A stretch of DNA of 64,000 nt from Coturnix japonica. Lineage: Eukaryota > Chordata > Aves > Galliformes > Phasianidae. The stretch lies in NCBI RefSeq assembly GCF_001577835.2, contig NC_029536.1, positions 4,030,001-4,094,000 on the forward strand, read 5' to 3'. Positions within the stretch are counted from its first letter, which is position 1. Each line of letters begins with the position of its first letter. Of the stretch, positions 26,276 through 64,000 are shown piece after piece. Made by a program: the position numbers and the translations under genes. Below the pieces are notes generated by a model. The model ran no database searches and was not told the DNA's origin. It saw only the letters and a list, made by a program, of their open reading frames with translations.

Positions 26276-26829
26276 CTGGAAGAAAGTGATGTTTTAATCG
26301 TAATAAATAAAGGATATGGAGAGAGATTTGACATTCCGAGGTGATCCCACACAGCCTGACAACTTGAATTCAATGAGTGCCAAAGGATGTTTCCAATGGT
26401 CAGGTAGGAAACTTTTAAGCTTGTTAATGGGATGAGTGTGCGGCTCCTCACATCTCATATACACACCCATGGTTCGGTCACAGTGGGATCTGAGGCAGCA
26501 GGGAGCACCCCAAGGACACATTCTTGGTAAGGACGCATTATTGGTATAACCTCCCTTAAAATCAGCAACAAAAAGGTTGTAGATTTTAGGGCTGAAGCTG
26601 TAGAGAGTTGTGGGAGGTTTTGAAGTTGTTATATTACTGTGTCTCTTCATCATTTCTCTTCCAGCAGCTCTCCCCTCCTCTACCCTCCAGTTACAACGTT
26701 TGCAGCCATTGCAGTCGCTCCAGCTGGAATTACTAACAGAAACCCCCACACAGCCCTGCTGGGTCGCAGATCCTCAGCCACAACAGTGCTCAGGTACCAG
26801 CCCCAACCCCATGTTGTGTCTCTGCAGTC
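26276..26829 (-). terminator. EMC1: EMC1 3' UTR and probable poly(A) signal
   Basis: After the TAG at 26,830-26,832 the minus strand runs about 550 bp to a variant poly(A) signal ATTAAA (complement at 26,293-26,298). No AATAAA is seen nearer the stop. Cleavage would fall near 26,275, which leaves only about 380 bp to the UBR4 start codon. Confidence 0.5.
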
Positions 26830-35140
<8,311 letters not shown>

Positions 35141-35271
35141 GACAGCGCCGGGACCTCCCCGCATCACGGGGCTGCCCTGCGCTGCGCCTGAACGGGGAGG
35201 CACCGAGCGGGGCAGCCCGCACATCCCCAGCAGCACCCGCGGTGCCGGGGGGCCTCGAAGCACGGGGAGCC
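35141..35271. promoter_or_regulatory. Bidirectional EMC1/MRTO4 promoter
   Basis: Only 131 bp separate the EMC1 ATG (minus, 35,138-35,140) from the MRTO4 ATG (plus, 35,272-35,274). The segment is GC-rich, rich in CpG and lacks a TATA box. Both 5' UTRs and the core promoter must fit here or overlap the neighbouring first exons. Confidence 0.85.
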
Positions 35272-37379
35272 ATGCCGAAATCCAAGCGGGACCGTAAGGG
35301 TGAGTGAGCGGCTCATGTCGCGGCGTTCCGTCCTCCCCTTCCCCATTAACCATTCAGGGGGATGGAGCACCTCCCCTATGAGGACAGGCTGAGCGAGTTG
35401 GGTTTGTTCAGCCTGGAGAAGAGAAGGTTGCGGGGTGACCTCATTGCAGCCTTTCAGTACATGAAGGGAATCTACATCCATGAGGGGATTAAGCTCTTGG
35501 AAAGGGCTGACAATAGCAGGACACGGGGAAATGGTTTTAAGCTTAAAAAGAGGGAAGATTTTAGGTGGATGTTAGGGGGAAGCTCTTTCACTAGAGATGG
35601 TTTAGGCCTGAACAGGCTGCCCAGGCAGGTTGTGGATGCCCCGTCCTTGGAGGTGTTCAAGGCCAGGTTGGACGGGGCCATGGGCAACCTGATCTATGGG
35701 GTCTCTATGGGGTCTATGGGGTCTCCTGGGCAACCTGATCTAGTAAAGGTGTATGTTTGGTGGCCCTGCCAGGCAGGGGGGTTGGAACTACACGATCCTT
35801 GAGGTCCCTTCCAACCCGGGTCATTCTGTGAACCACGTCCCCTCCCCGCAGTGTCCCTGACGCGGACGCCTAAGAAGGGACTGGAGGCCAAACAAGCGCT
35901 GATCACGGAGGTGAGTCGTGCCCAGTGCGCGCTGCCCCGCTCCACCCCATTAGGCCCCGCTAACCGCTGTCGTGCAGCTGCGGCGATGCGTGGACACCTA
36001 CAAACACATCTTCATCTTCTCCGTGGCCAACATGAGGAACAACAAGCTGAAGGACGTGAGGAACGCATGGAAACACAGCAGGTGAGCAACGGGATGGGGA
36101 GTGATGGAGAGGGGTCAACCCCATCATCATCACCATCATCATCATCATCATCTTCCTCTTGGTTGAATTGTAGGATCTTCTTCGGGAAGAACAAAGTGAT
36201 GATGGTGGCGCTGGGCCGGGAGCCAAGCAGCGAATACAGGGAGAACTTACACAAGGTGGGAGGGAACTCGGTTAGAAACAACCGGCACAGCTGTCCGTAG
36301 GGGGGGGTTCATCCATGGAGGTGATGAGGGCATTTCCAGCCTTAACTCTGAGTCTCAGCACCTCTGGGCTCCTTTATCACAGGTCAGCGAGCACCTGAGG
36401 GGTGAAGTTGGTCTCCTCTTCACCAATCGCACCAAAGAGGAGGTGGATGAGTAAGTATGTGTGTGTGACCGAGCTCATCGCAGCTCATTGTAAGTCCAAA
36501 ATGCACAACAGGCTGTTCCTCACCTGCTCTGTCATAAAATACCCCCAACCCCCAGCAACCTGCACAGTGCCTCCATTCCTGTGTGTGCTCATCTCCCTCA
36601 GGTGGTTCTCCAACTTCAGGAAGGTGGATTTTGCACGAGCAGGGAACAAGGCGACCTACACAGTCAGTCTGGACATGGGGCCCTTGGAGCAATTTCCCCA
36701 CTCCATGGAGCCTCAGCTGCGGCAGCTGGGATTGCCAACAGCTCTGAAGAAAGGTACACGGTGTGAGGGAGCTGCTTCCCTTTCTCTTCCATTGTGCCTA
36801 TGCAGTCTGTTAAAAAGAACATTCTGTAGGCATTTAGGGTTGAGTTTTGGAGCAAAGCTGGTGCTCAAAGCCTTATTTTCTTCCTGTTGCACCACCTGGC
36901 TGCTGCCATAGGACGGGAGGCAGCCTTGTGCCCTCCTGCAGTGCTGATCCACTAACAAGCCAGATTATGGGGTTTTCTTCCCCTGCTTTTGTTCCTGCAG
37001 GAGTGGTGACGCTGCTTTCAGATTATGAAGTCTGCAAAGAAGGGGATATTCTGACCCCCGAGCAAGCGCGGGTCCTGGTGAGCAATGGAACACAATGGAA
37101 CACAGGCACTGGGACGTGCACTGTTCCATGTGGTTCTCACAGCAGCTCATCTAAGAGCTGCACTGTTACGATAACCAGGTGGGATGATGAGTCTGTGTCC
37201 TTTCCTAGAAACTCTTTGGCTACGAGATGGCAGAGTTCAAAGTGACCATCAAATTCCTGTGGAGTTCGGAGACGGGCGACTTTGAGAAGCTGGCGGGAGA
37301 TGGGGAGGATGAGGAGGAAGAGGAGGAAGAAAAGGAAGAGGAGGAAGAAGAGGAGGACGCTGACATCAATGAGGACTAG
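35272..37379 (+). CDS. MRTO4: MRTO4, ribosome assembly factor (MRT4 homologue)
   Basis: MRTO4 is a nucleolar paralogue of ribosomal stalk protein P0 that occupies the P0 site on pre-60S particles during maturation. Eight exons join into 246 codons (human 239): 35272-35299, 35852-35910, 35978-36081, 36174-36255, 36383-36450, 36602-36753, 37001-37077, 37209-37379. Visible pieces are [87 protein letters not shown] and [20 protein letters not shown]. The C-terminus is a strongly acidic Glu tail typical of the family. Intron 1 carries a CR1 insertion. Transcription is from the shared promoter with EMC1, and the 3' end meets that of AKR7A. Confidence 0.97.
35357..35832 (+). mobile_element. CR1 LINE 3' fragment in MRTO4 intron 1
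   Basis: On the plus strand this encodes the CR1 ORF2 tail ([58 protein letters not shown]) followed by the 3' end (GATCCTTGAGGTCCCTTCCA and ATTCTGTGA). It is 5'-truncated. Near 35,681-35,745 it contains a local duplication: GGGCAACCTGATCTA occurs twice, flanking short TCTATGGGG repeats. It fills most of MRTO4 intron 1. Confidence 0.93.
36120..36151 (+). repeat. (ATC)n microsatellite in MRTO4 intron 3
   Basis: About ten CAT/ATC triplets with one CAC interruption lie immediately upstream of the polypyrimidine tract of MRTO4 exon 4 (acceptor at 36,173). The intron is only 92 bp, so the repeat makes up a third of it. Confidence 0.93.
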
Positions 37380-37701
37380 CAGCAATCCTTGTGCTTGGAC
37401 ACTAAGCTCTATTTTAGAGCTGAAAGATGAGGATGTTTTCCTTCCCTGCCTACAGGAGGACACGATTAACTCATTATTCTTAAAGGTGATCTAACTCCAC
37501 CATTTTTATATAAAAATATCTATAAAACCCTCAGATATTGTTGGTGCTGCCTGTTGACACTTGAGTGAGGAATGGGGGATCCATTTCAGGCCCAGATTGG
37601 CCTCCACATGTGGAGCCAGCACTGCCCTGCCCAGGGGTTCTACGTCATGAGGTTCAGTTTTAGCTCTGCGGGCATTTTAGCTCAGGTTTATTTCTGAGCA
37701 C

Positions 37702-37735
37702 ATTAAAGCTCTGCTATAAAGACACAGCGTCTGCA
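37702..37735 (+). terminator. MRTO4: MRTO4 poly(A) signal (ATTAAA)
   Basis: ATTAAA at 37,702-37,707 lies about 320 bp after the MRTO4 stop, with cleavage expected near 37,720-37,735. The 3' UTR between 37,380 and 37,700 shows no other gene. Confidence 0.55.
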
Positions 37736-37756
37736 TTAGAAAAAAAATGGTTTATT
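37735..37756 (-). terminator. AKR7A poly(A) signal (AATAAA on the minus strand)
   Basis: TTTATT at 37,751-37,756 reads AATAAA on the minus strand, about 270 bp after the AKR7A stop at 38,024. The predicted cleavage falls near 37,735, practically at the end of the convergent MRTO4 transcript. Confidence 0.6.
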
Positions 37757-38023
37757 CTCATCCACGCTCAAGATTAGTTATTAACTGAGTGCAGATCTAA
37801 AGCCTTCCTTTGATTAAGTGCATTTTGAAATCACAGCATAGATCAAGGTCCCCAAGGGGAGACAGTGTAAGGCATGGCCCCACCTGTAGTGCTGGTAGCA
37901 GTAGTGTAGGCACAGGAATGGCTGACCCTACAAAGCTTCATTAATAGGACAAATCACAGCCATAGGGCAGTGTGGGTCAGTACCTCCTGCTCTGCTCCTC
38001 TGCTGGCACTTCCCTCTCTGTCT

Positions 38024-40735
<2,712 letters not shown>

Positions 40736-40751
<16 letters not shown>

Positions 40752-41112
40752 CTTGCCGCCTCCACTGCGCAGGCGCAAGGAATCAAGCCCCGCCTCAGAA
40801 CCCGGCGGTGAGTTGCGAGAAAACGGGCGGATTTGGGGTAAAAACAACCGGATTTGGTGCAACGCCGCTGGTTTAGCGCTAATACCGGCGGTCTATAAGG
40901 AAATCAGCGCGTTTCTGAGGAGAACGGAGCTTCAGGGGGAGGAAAACAGCAAGATAAACAACACCAAAATCCAACCCAACTTCTGCTTTCCCAAAAAGTT
41001 ACTTTTTCGCCTTAAAAAAGAAGCATTAAATAAAGCAGCGAGCGAACGAGGTAAGGGGGGGGATGGGGAGCGCTGGGTGCCCTCCTTACAGCCAACTACC
41101 GCCACCATGACC

Positions 41113-41150
<38 letters not shown>

Positions 41151-41203
41151 GTGTTATTCCAGGCTGTATCTCCTTATCTCCCCATAGGTTCCATCCCCCC
41201 CAT
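40736..41203. promoter_or_regulatory. Bidirectional AKR7A/SLC66A1 promoter region
   Basis: The AKR7A (minus, 40,751) and SLC66A1 (plus, 41,204) start codons are 452 bp apart and point away from each other. The AKR7A side has a YY1-type CAAGATGGCGGC over its ATG (40,744-40,755) and an NRF1-like TGCGCAGGCGCA at 40,766-40,777. No TATA box is seen. A donor-like GAG then GTAAGG at 41,050/41,051 and an acceptor CCCATAG ending at 41,187 suggest a noncoding first exon for SLC66A1. Confidence 0.7.
41114..41148 (+). repeat. (TA)n microsatellite
   Basis: About 17 TA dinucleotides lie inside the putative 137-bp 5' UTR intron (41,051-41,187) of SLC66A1. Confidence 0.95.
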
Positions 41204-44178
41204 ATGGCCGAGGGGTTTTGGGTGCCGCCCCCACCCGGGAATGGGTCGGACTGTCCCGGCGGTGCCCGCTGGGTGCTGCGGCTGCTGGGGGAGTGCGCCC
41301 GGGATGGGCGCGATGTGGGCAGCGCGCTGCTGGGGATCGGCTCCATCGGCTGCTTCGCTGCTGCTGCGCTGCCGTGAGTGAATGGGGTGATATGGGGGGT
41401 GGGAGGGGAGCGGGGAGGGGGAGGGAGTTGTGGGGGTCTGGGGGCTCTGAGTGCTGGGAAATGGAGGTGGCTTCCAACCCAACCATGCTGTGGTTCTGTG
41501 ATCTTTAAGGACCCTTCCAACCCAACCATCCTATGGTTCAGTGCTCTTTAAGGACCCTTCCAACCCAACAACCATCCTGTAGTTCATTGATCTTTAAGGA
41601 CCCTTCCAACCCAGCCATCCTAAGGTTCAATGAACTTTAAGGACCTTTCCAACCCAACCATACCCAACCATTCTATGCCTCTGTGACCTATAAGGACCCT
41701 TCCAACCCAACCATTCTATGCCTCTGTGACCTATAAGGACCCTTCCAACCCAACCCAACCATCCCATAGTTCTGTGACCTTTAAGGACCCTTCCAACCCA
41801 ACCATTCTATGGTTCTATGACCTTTAAGGACCCTTCCAACCCAACCATACCCAACCATCCTATGGCTCTATGATCTTTAAGGACCCTTCCAACCCAACCC
41901 ATCCTGTGGTTCTATGATCTTTAAGGACCCTTCCAACCCAACAACCATTCTATGGCTCTGTGACCTATAAGGACCCTTCCAACCCAGCCATTCTATGCCT
42001 CTGTGACCTATAAGGACCCTTCCAACCCAACCATTCTATGGTTCTATAATCCTTAAGGTCCCTCACAACCATCCTATGCTTCTACGTTATCTTCCAGCTC
42101 CCTCCCAACCCAACCATCCTACAGTTCTATGGTCTCTAAGGTCCCTTCTAACCTAACCCTTCCAACCCAACCCATTCTAGACTTCTTGTTTCAATCTGTG
42201 CTCCAGTTTTTTGCCCTTACTCTCAGTCAGACCTGGGAGCAAGACCATGAGGTCCCAGAGCAGCTTGGAACAGGTTGGAGCTGATGCTTTGTGTCCTTTC
42301 TATAGGCAGTTCTACCAAGCCTGCAAGACAGGCATCATGGACCAGGCGCTCTCCATATACTTCCTTCTGGGCTGGCTCGGTGGAGACCTCCTGAACCTCA
42401 TTGGCTCCTTCCTGGCAAACCAGCTGCCCTTACAGGTACCCCCAGATCCACCCAGCGTTGCCCCCCTGTCCCCAGGGCTGGGATCGGGGTGTGCTCAGAT
42501 CTCCCGTCCTTGTTCTGTAGGTGTACACTGCTGTGTACTACGTGCTGGCAGACCTGGTGATGCTTTCCCTGTATGGCTACTACAAAGCCAAGAACTGGGG
42601 CACAAGAGGTGAGCTGTGACTAATGCCCATCTATGGGGACATAAGTGGGGCAAGGAGACCTTGGGGACACCCACAAGGTGTGGGATGCCCCATCCCTGCT
42701 GTTGTTCAGGGCCAGGTTGGGGGTTGGAACTGGGTGATCTTTGAGGTCCCCTCCAACTTAAGCCATTCTTTGACATAAAGAGAGCCCCTCTTAGCCCTGT
42801 CCCTTTAGCTGGGTGGGCTGCAGGGTTGGGGCAGCGTGGCAGCAAAAAACCTTGGAGTGATTTTTAACCCTGAACCACAGAAGCTGCTGAGATAGGAGCA
42901 GTTTCCTCCCCACTAAGTTACAGATGGCCCTTATCACTGCAAGATAAAAACCCCACATGCCCCACAGCCGGATCCAGTGCCACAGATAGAGATAAGAGGG
43001 CTCAGACCAAACCGAGCCCTGCAGAAGGAGCAACCCATCTCAAGCATCCCTCTCTTATCTCCCCACAGCCACAGCCTCCATCAACGCCGCCTGCCTCTTC
43101 TGCCTGCTGGGAACAGCCACGACCCTCACGGTGCTGAGCCACAACACAGACCCAGCCCTCAACCCTGCAGCCTTCAGAGGGAGATCTCTGCTCTCCTTGG
43201 GCCTGGAGGGGCCTGGCCCTCAGGTGAGACATGGGGGTGGCTGGGGGTGTGGGTAGCCATAAGGCCTTGCTTAGGACTCACCTTATCTGCAGCCCATCAG
43301 TAAGACTGAGATCATCGGCTTTGCCATCGGCTCCATCTCCTCCGTGCTGTACCTCTGCTCCCGGCTCCCCCAGATCTACACCAACGTAAGTGAGGGCAGT
43401 GGGCAAAGTCTTGGTCTGAACAGGGCAGTCTATTTCTTCCTTCCTCTCTGCTTGCTGGGTGCAGCTCCCTTATTTCTCACTGTGTCACGCTGTGAGGCCC
43501 GATTCATTTTCCTTCCCCTCCAACTTAACAGTATTGTCAGCACGGAGCTTTCATTTCTCATCCACATCTGCAAGCAAAAAGGGAACCAAAAGGCATTCAG
43601 TTGGTTCCTGTTGTCTCCTTACCCATGGCAGGGTGATTAACACCATGTAGATAGGTGGATTTCAGAGCTTCTTTCCATCTAACGCAGTTCTCCCTCCAGT
43701 ACCGCAGGAAATCCACAGCTGGAGTCTCCTTCCTGCTCTTTGCCCTGGTGATGCTGGGGAACTTGTTGTATGGCACCAGTGTGCTGCTGAAGAACCCGGA
43801 GCCAGGGCAGAGCGAAGGTGACTACATCCTGCATCACCTGCCGTGGCTTATTGGCAGCCTGGGTGTCCTGTCCCTGGATGTCATCATATCCTTTCCCCTT
43901 CCTTGCTTTCCTTCATGGTGTTGATGGTTTGGGGTTGTGATGTGTGTGATGGTTCCTCCATCCCGTTGCTTGTGACTTATGCAAGAGCTGAATGCTTTGC
44001 TTATAGTCACATCCAACACATTGTTCTAATGGTCTGTGGGCCTGTTGTGCTGCTCCTCACCTCGTGAAGATCCTTAATGCTTCCTCAGATCTCATTCCAG
44101 TTCCTCGCCTACCGCACAGGACGGCCCAGTGCTGGTGAAGAGAGAGAGGCGCTGCTTGCTGAGCATGGTGACAGCTGA
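41204..44178 (+). CDS. SLC66A1: SLC66A1 (PQLC2), lysosomal cationic amino-acid exporter
   Basis: This is a seven-helix PQ-loop transporter of the lysosomal membrane that exports arginine, lysine and mixed disulphides and recruits the C9orf72 complex (family knowledge). Seven coding exons give 303 residues (human 291): 41204-41373, 42306-42435, 42521-42608, 43069-43223, 43293-43385, 43700-43885, 44089-44178. Both PQ motifs are seen: AAALPQFYQACKTG (P57-Q58) and SRLPQIYTNYRRKS (P207-Q208). The C-terminus has an acidic dileucine lysosomal sorting signal (EREALL), like ELEPLL in human. Exon 6 to exon 7 is joined by a U12-type intron beginning ATATCCTTT; only that join gives LDVIISFQFLAYR, matching the orthologue. 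It is head-to-head with AKR7A. The ATG is the first in frame after a likely 5' UTR intron. Confidence 0.95.
41466..42183 (+). repeat. Minisatellite of about 16 units derived from the CR1 3' end
   Basis: SLC66A1 intron 1 contains a tandem array with a unit of about 40-47 bp. Each unit reads roughly AACCATYCTATGGTTCTGTG followed by AYCTTTAAGGACCCTTCCAA. Both halves match the last bases of the avian CR1 LINE (the ATTCTATG tail and the AAGGTCCCTTCCAACCC block), in sense orientation. Units vary by point changes and by duplicated CCCAA/CATACC blocks. No coding potential. Confidence 0.9.
42683..42778 (+). mobile_element. CR1 LINE 3' fragment in SLC66A1 intron 3
   Basis: Short plus-strand CR1 piece: GGGATGCCCCATCCCTG, GGGCCAGGTTGGGGGTTGG and GATCTTTGAGGTCCCCTCCA, then CCATTCTTTGAC. 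About 95 bp, 5'-truncated. Confidence 0.82.
43886..44088 (+). other. SLC66A1: U12-type AT-AG intron of SLC66A1
   Basis: The intron starts with ATATCCTTT, the U12 5' splice-site consensus, and ends with CAG. A branch-site match, TCCTTAAT, lies at 44,071-44,078 with its adenosine 11 nt from the 3' end, the tight spacing expected for U12 introns. No GT donor nearby restores the conserved protein. Confidence 0.85.
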
Positions 44179-44470
44179 TGGAGTGACCCCAGTGCTCCTG
44201 GTCCTGTCCTCTTCTCTGCCTGGTGCTGGGGAGGGGGGGACTCAGGCCAGCCATGATTTATGCTGCTGAGACCTTCTGCCTGGCCTGGTGGCAGGTGAGA
44301 CCTTGAGCCCCTTTGATACCAGTGGTGGATCAATGAGAAAGCATCACATACCTCAGAAGGTCACTGAGCCCTGTGGGGTGACCGACCCATCTCAAGCACC
44401 AGCACTTTGTGGTTCTTCTGTCGCTGCCTCTGGACTTCTGGAAGACAGGGCAGCACCTGGAACCCTTTGG

Positions 44471-44476
44471 AATAAA
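44471..44476 (+). terminator. SLC66A1: SLC66A1 poly(A) signal AATAAA
   Basis: AATAAA lies about 290 bp after the SLC66A1 stop, with a GT-rich stretch at about 44,500-44,525 that could serve as the downstream element. The 3' UTR would be 44,179 to about 44,495. Confidence 0.65.
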
Positions 44477-44495
44477 GAAGGGACGATGCAGGGCT

Positions 44496-45889
44496 GCCAA
44501 AGTGTTTCAGGTTATGGGTATGGCTCAGACATCCATAAAACATTGCCCCACGTGCCTTTGTGTTCTGTTGGTTCATGTGTCACTTCCTGCCTCTTAATCA
44601 TTCTCATTAGTCCTCGTTCCTGTGTAATGCTTGGACTCTTCATCTTGTCTCACCCCTGTTTTGTTCCTATGGGATCTGGGGGAAGTTGGTTTGTTGTCCT
44701 GATGTCAGACAGGAGCTGCAGTGATCCCAGACTCCAGGAGGTCAGTGCTGGGAACCGACAAGCACTTGTTGGCATTACCAACATGGTGTTACAGCAAGGG
44801 CTGAAAGGAAACCAGCACAGATCGTCCCAGAAAAGGGAACTTTCCATCTCCTACACTTTCCATGAGCTCGTCTCTTTCTTCCCCTTTTTTCACTCTCCAG
44901 CTTTCCTCGCCCTCCCCTCCCAAGGAAGGCACAGAGCCTGGATGCTACGTGGGACTGTTTGATGCCTCTCTAACTGCCACAGCCATTAATTAATTAAAAC
45001 CAAAGCAGCCCGTGGTTGGAGCTCACCCTTTTTGTTTCCAGACTCCTCAACCTTCCTGAATGGAGAGGGTGAGTTTTTCTCCTCTGCTCCACGGCTGTTT
45101 CCCATGCAGGGCTCCCTTGCTGCTCTCCTGGCTGGGCAGTGGCCAAGCACGTGTTAGCAAAGGTTTTCTTAAGGCTGGAAGAGCCTCTACCTAAAGAGAT
45201 TAAAACAAAAGGGAGAAGAAGGGTTATTCACACAGTGTAACCAAAGCACAAGGCCTGGGGAACCCAACTCTCTGCATCCCTGTTCCCAAAGGGGTTTGGG
45301 TGTCGCATTGAAATGGAAAAGGCACAGCCATAAACCTGTAGGCCACAAGTACGTTAAGCCCATGGGGACACAGCTTCATTTTTGGCTTTAGTGCAGGCAG
45401 ATGGATTTGGAGGAGGAAAACAAGCCTTGAAAACAAGCACACACAGATGTGTGTTGCTGCCTCTCCCCCACCCGTCTCACACCCTGTTGTTATTAAGCTT
45501 CAGGACTTCCCACGAGCTTATCTCCAGCCTCACATAACAGAGAACAAACAGCCCCACACACAGGAGCAGCTTTTGAACCACCCCACCTGAACCCAGCGAG
45601 CCCCAAACACCCCCCTTCCAACCCTGCCTGCAAGTGCCAACACAACCAGCGGGTGCCCACTGCCACAAACAGGCCATCCATCCTGCTTATAACAAACACA
45701 CCTTGCAAGCTTTCTAACATATAAAGCCATATAACACAGGAGATATTTGCATCACTGCTGGGCTTGGTGATCCCAAAGCCCAACAACAAAACCATCACAT
45801 CCAGAAGCATTTAAAGAACCAATATCAAATCCAGAACCAACCCCAAGCAATGCAACAGGAAGGAAAAAGGACGACACCAAACTGCACAC
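44496..45889. other. Intergenic region between SLC66A1 and CAPZB
   Basis: About 1.4 kb between two convergent 3' ends. Open frames here have no recognisable protein character. I see no RNA gene or repeat that I can support, apart from a short run of TAAT units near 44,985. Confidence 0.7.
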
Positions 45890-45894
45890 ACAGC

Positions 45895-46688
45895 ATCCTG
45901 GGATTTGTTTTTATTTTCTTTTTTTTAAGTCTTTTTTTCTCTTTTTTTTTTTAGTATGGAGGCTCAAGTATCAGATGTAGATTCAATTTAAGCTTTACAA
46001 AAACAAAAGAAACACCCCCCAAAAAAAAAATCAAAACCGAACCAAACCCCATTAAAAACTGACAGGAAAAAAAAAGCGCCTTGGAACCAGGCTATAGAAG
46101 AGCAGAAGGTTCAGCAGGTCTCCTAATCAACGTCTCCTTACACATCTGGTTTAGTCAGTATAGTACAACACCAAGGAACACCCTCTCTCTTCCCACCCTC
46201 CCATCAGCCGTTACCCCTGTGCCCGACCCCCCCAACCCCATCAAACACACACGTGGAATAGATAATTTCTGTTGGTTGTTCCAGTTTTTCCTCTTTCACA
46301 CACCACAGTCATTTAATAAATCGTTTTTGTTTTACATTTTTTACACCAATGTAACAAAAGGCAGGAAAGGGGAGGGGGGGGAAAGACAGACGATGATCCG
46401 TGTGTATGTGTATAAATGGGGGAGGGTGGAAGAGAGGGGGGGAAATAATACATGGACGTCTACAGAAACAAAGCCTAAGGTCTCAATAGTAAAACGTGGT
46501 GCAAAGTAGGCCTCAGAGACTGAAAAAGTTTGTACAGCTTTATTCATGGGGAGAAGATGGCGTTGCATGAATAGTATTGAATGCAAATCGTGACGTGACG
46601 TAACAGAAAAGGTCGGGGAGGGGGATGGAGTTTTCTAAGAAAGGAATCTAACGAGTGCATGGCATGTCTTGTTAGCATGAAGAGTACT
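45895..46688 (-). terminator. CAPZB: CAPZB 3' UTR with two candidate poly(A) signals
   Basis: On the minus strand AATAAA occurs at 46,539-46,544 (about 145 bp after the beta1 stop) and again at 45,910-45,915, the latter followed by A/T-rich then GC-rich sequence. Both could be used, giving short and long 3' UTRs. Homopolymer T and A runs fill 45,905-46,080. Confidence 0.55.

Positions 46689-64000
<17,312 letters not shown>

Noticed and set aside
35362-35802. 146-codon plus-strand open frame in MRTO4 intron 1
   Set aside because: It is the tail of CR1 LINE ORF2, not a host gene.
44288-44962. 224-codon plus-strand open frame after SLC66A1
   Set aside because: It spans the SLC66A1 3' UTR and poly(A) signal, shows no domain or codon character, and starts within the UTR.

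Overview
The window reads as a bird chromosome segment, most likely chicken (Gallus gallus) or a close galliform. It carries a dense run of intron-containing vertebrate genes and several CR1 LINE fragments, the typical avian retroposon. The capping-protein residues also match the chicken protein as I remember it. The gene order UBR4 - EMC1 - MRTO4 - AKR7A - SLC66A1 - CAPZB is the order I recall for human 1p36.13, which corresponds to chicken chromosome 21. Both the organism and the synteny are from memory, with no database search.

Layout. Positions 1-25,891 (minus) hold the 5' part of UBR4: 48 exons giving about 2,374 codons, ending inside the gene at the left edge. The UBR box lies at 6,170-6,519. 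Positions 26,276-35,140 (minus) hold the complete EMC1 gene (23 exons, 983 codons). MRTO4 (plus, 35,272-37,379, 8 exons, 246 codons) starts 131 bp from the EMC1 ATG. AKR7A (minus, 38,024-40,751, 7 exons, 326 codons) is tail-to-tail with MRTO4. SLC66A1 (plus, 41,204-44,178, 7 coding exons, 303 codons) is head-to-head with AKR7A. CAPZB (minus, coding from 46,689) supplies its last four common exons plus the two alternative C-terminal exons (beta2 and beta1). Its 5' exons lie beyond the right edge.

I placed exon borders by hand from splice consensus, reading-phase continuity and recalled human or chicken orthologues. The summed lengths are multiples of three in every complete gene. Individual borders may still be off by a few bases.

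Functionally these are housekeeping genes: N-degron ubiquitin ligation (UBR4), membrane-protein insertion in the ER (EMC1), 60S ribosome assembly (MRTO4), aldehyde detoxification (AKR7A), lysosomal cationic amino-acid export (SLC66A1) and actin capping (CAPZB). Promoters are CpG-rich and TATA-less, and two are bidirectional. I found no bacterial-type systems, CRISPR arrays, retroviral elements, tRNA or rRNA genes. The points most worth a second look are a U12-type AT-AG intron in SLC66A1, an in-frame 327-nt candidate cassette exon in UBR4, a roughly 16-copy minisatellite built from the CR1 3' end, and three perfect NRF1 palindromes upstream of UBR4.
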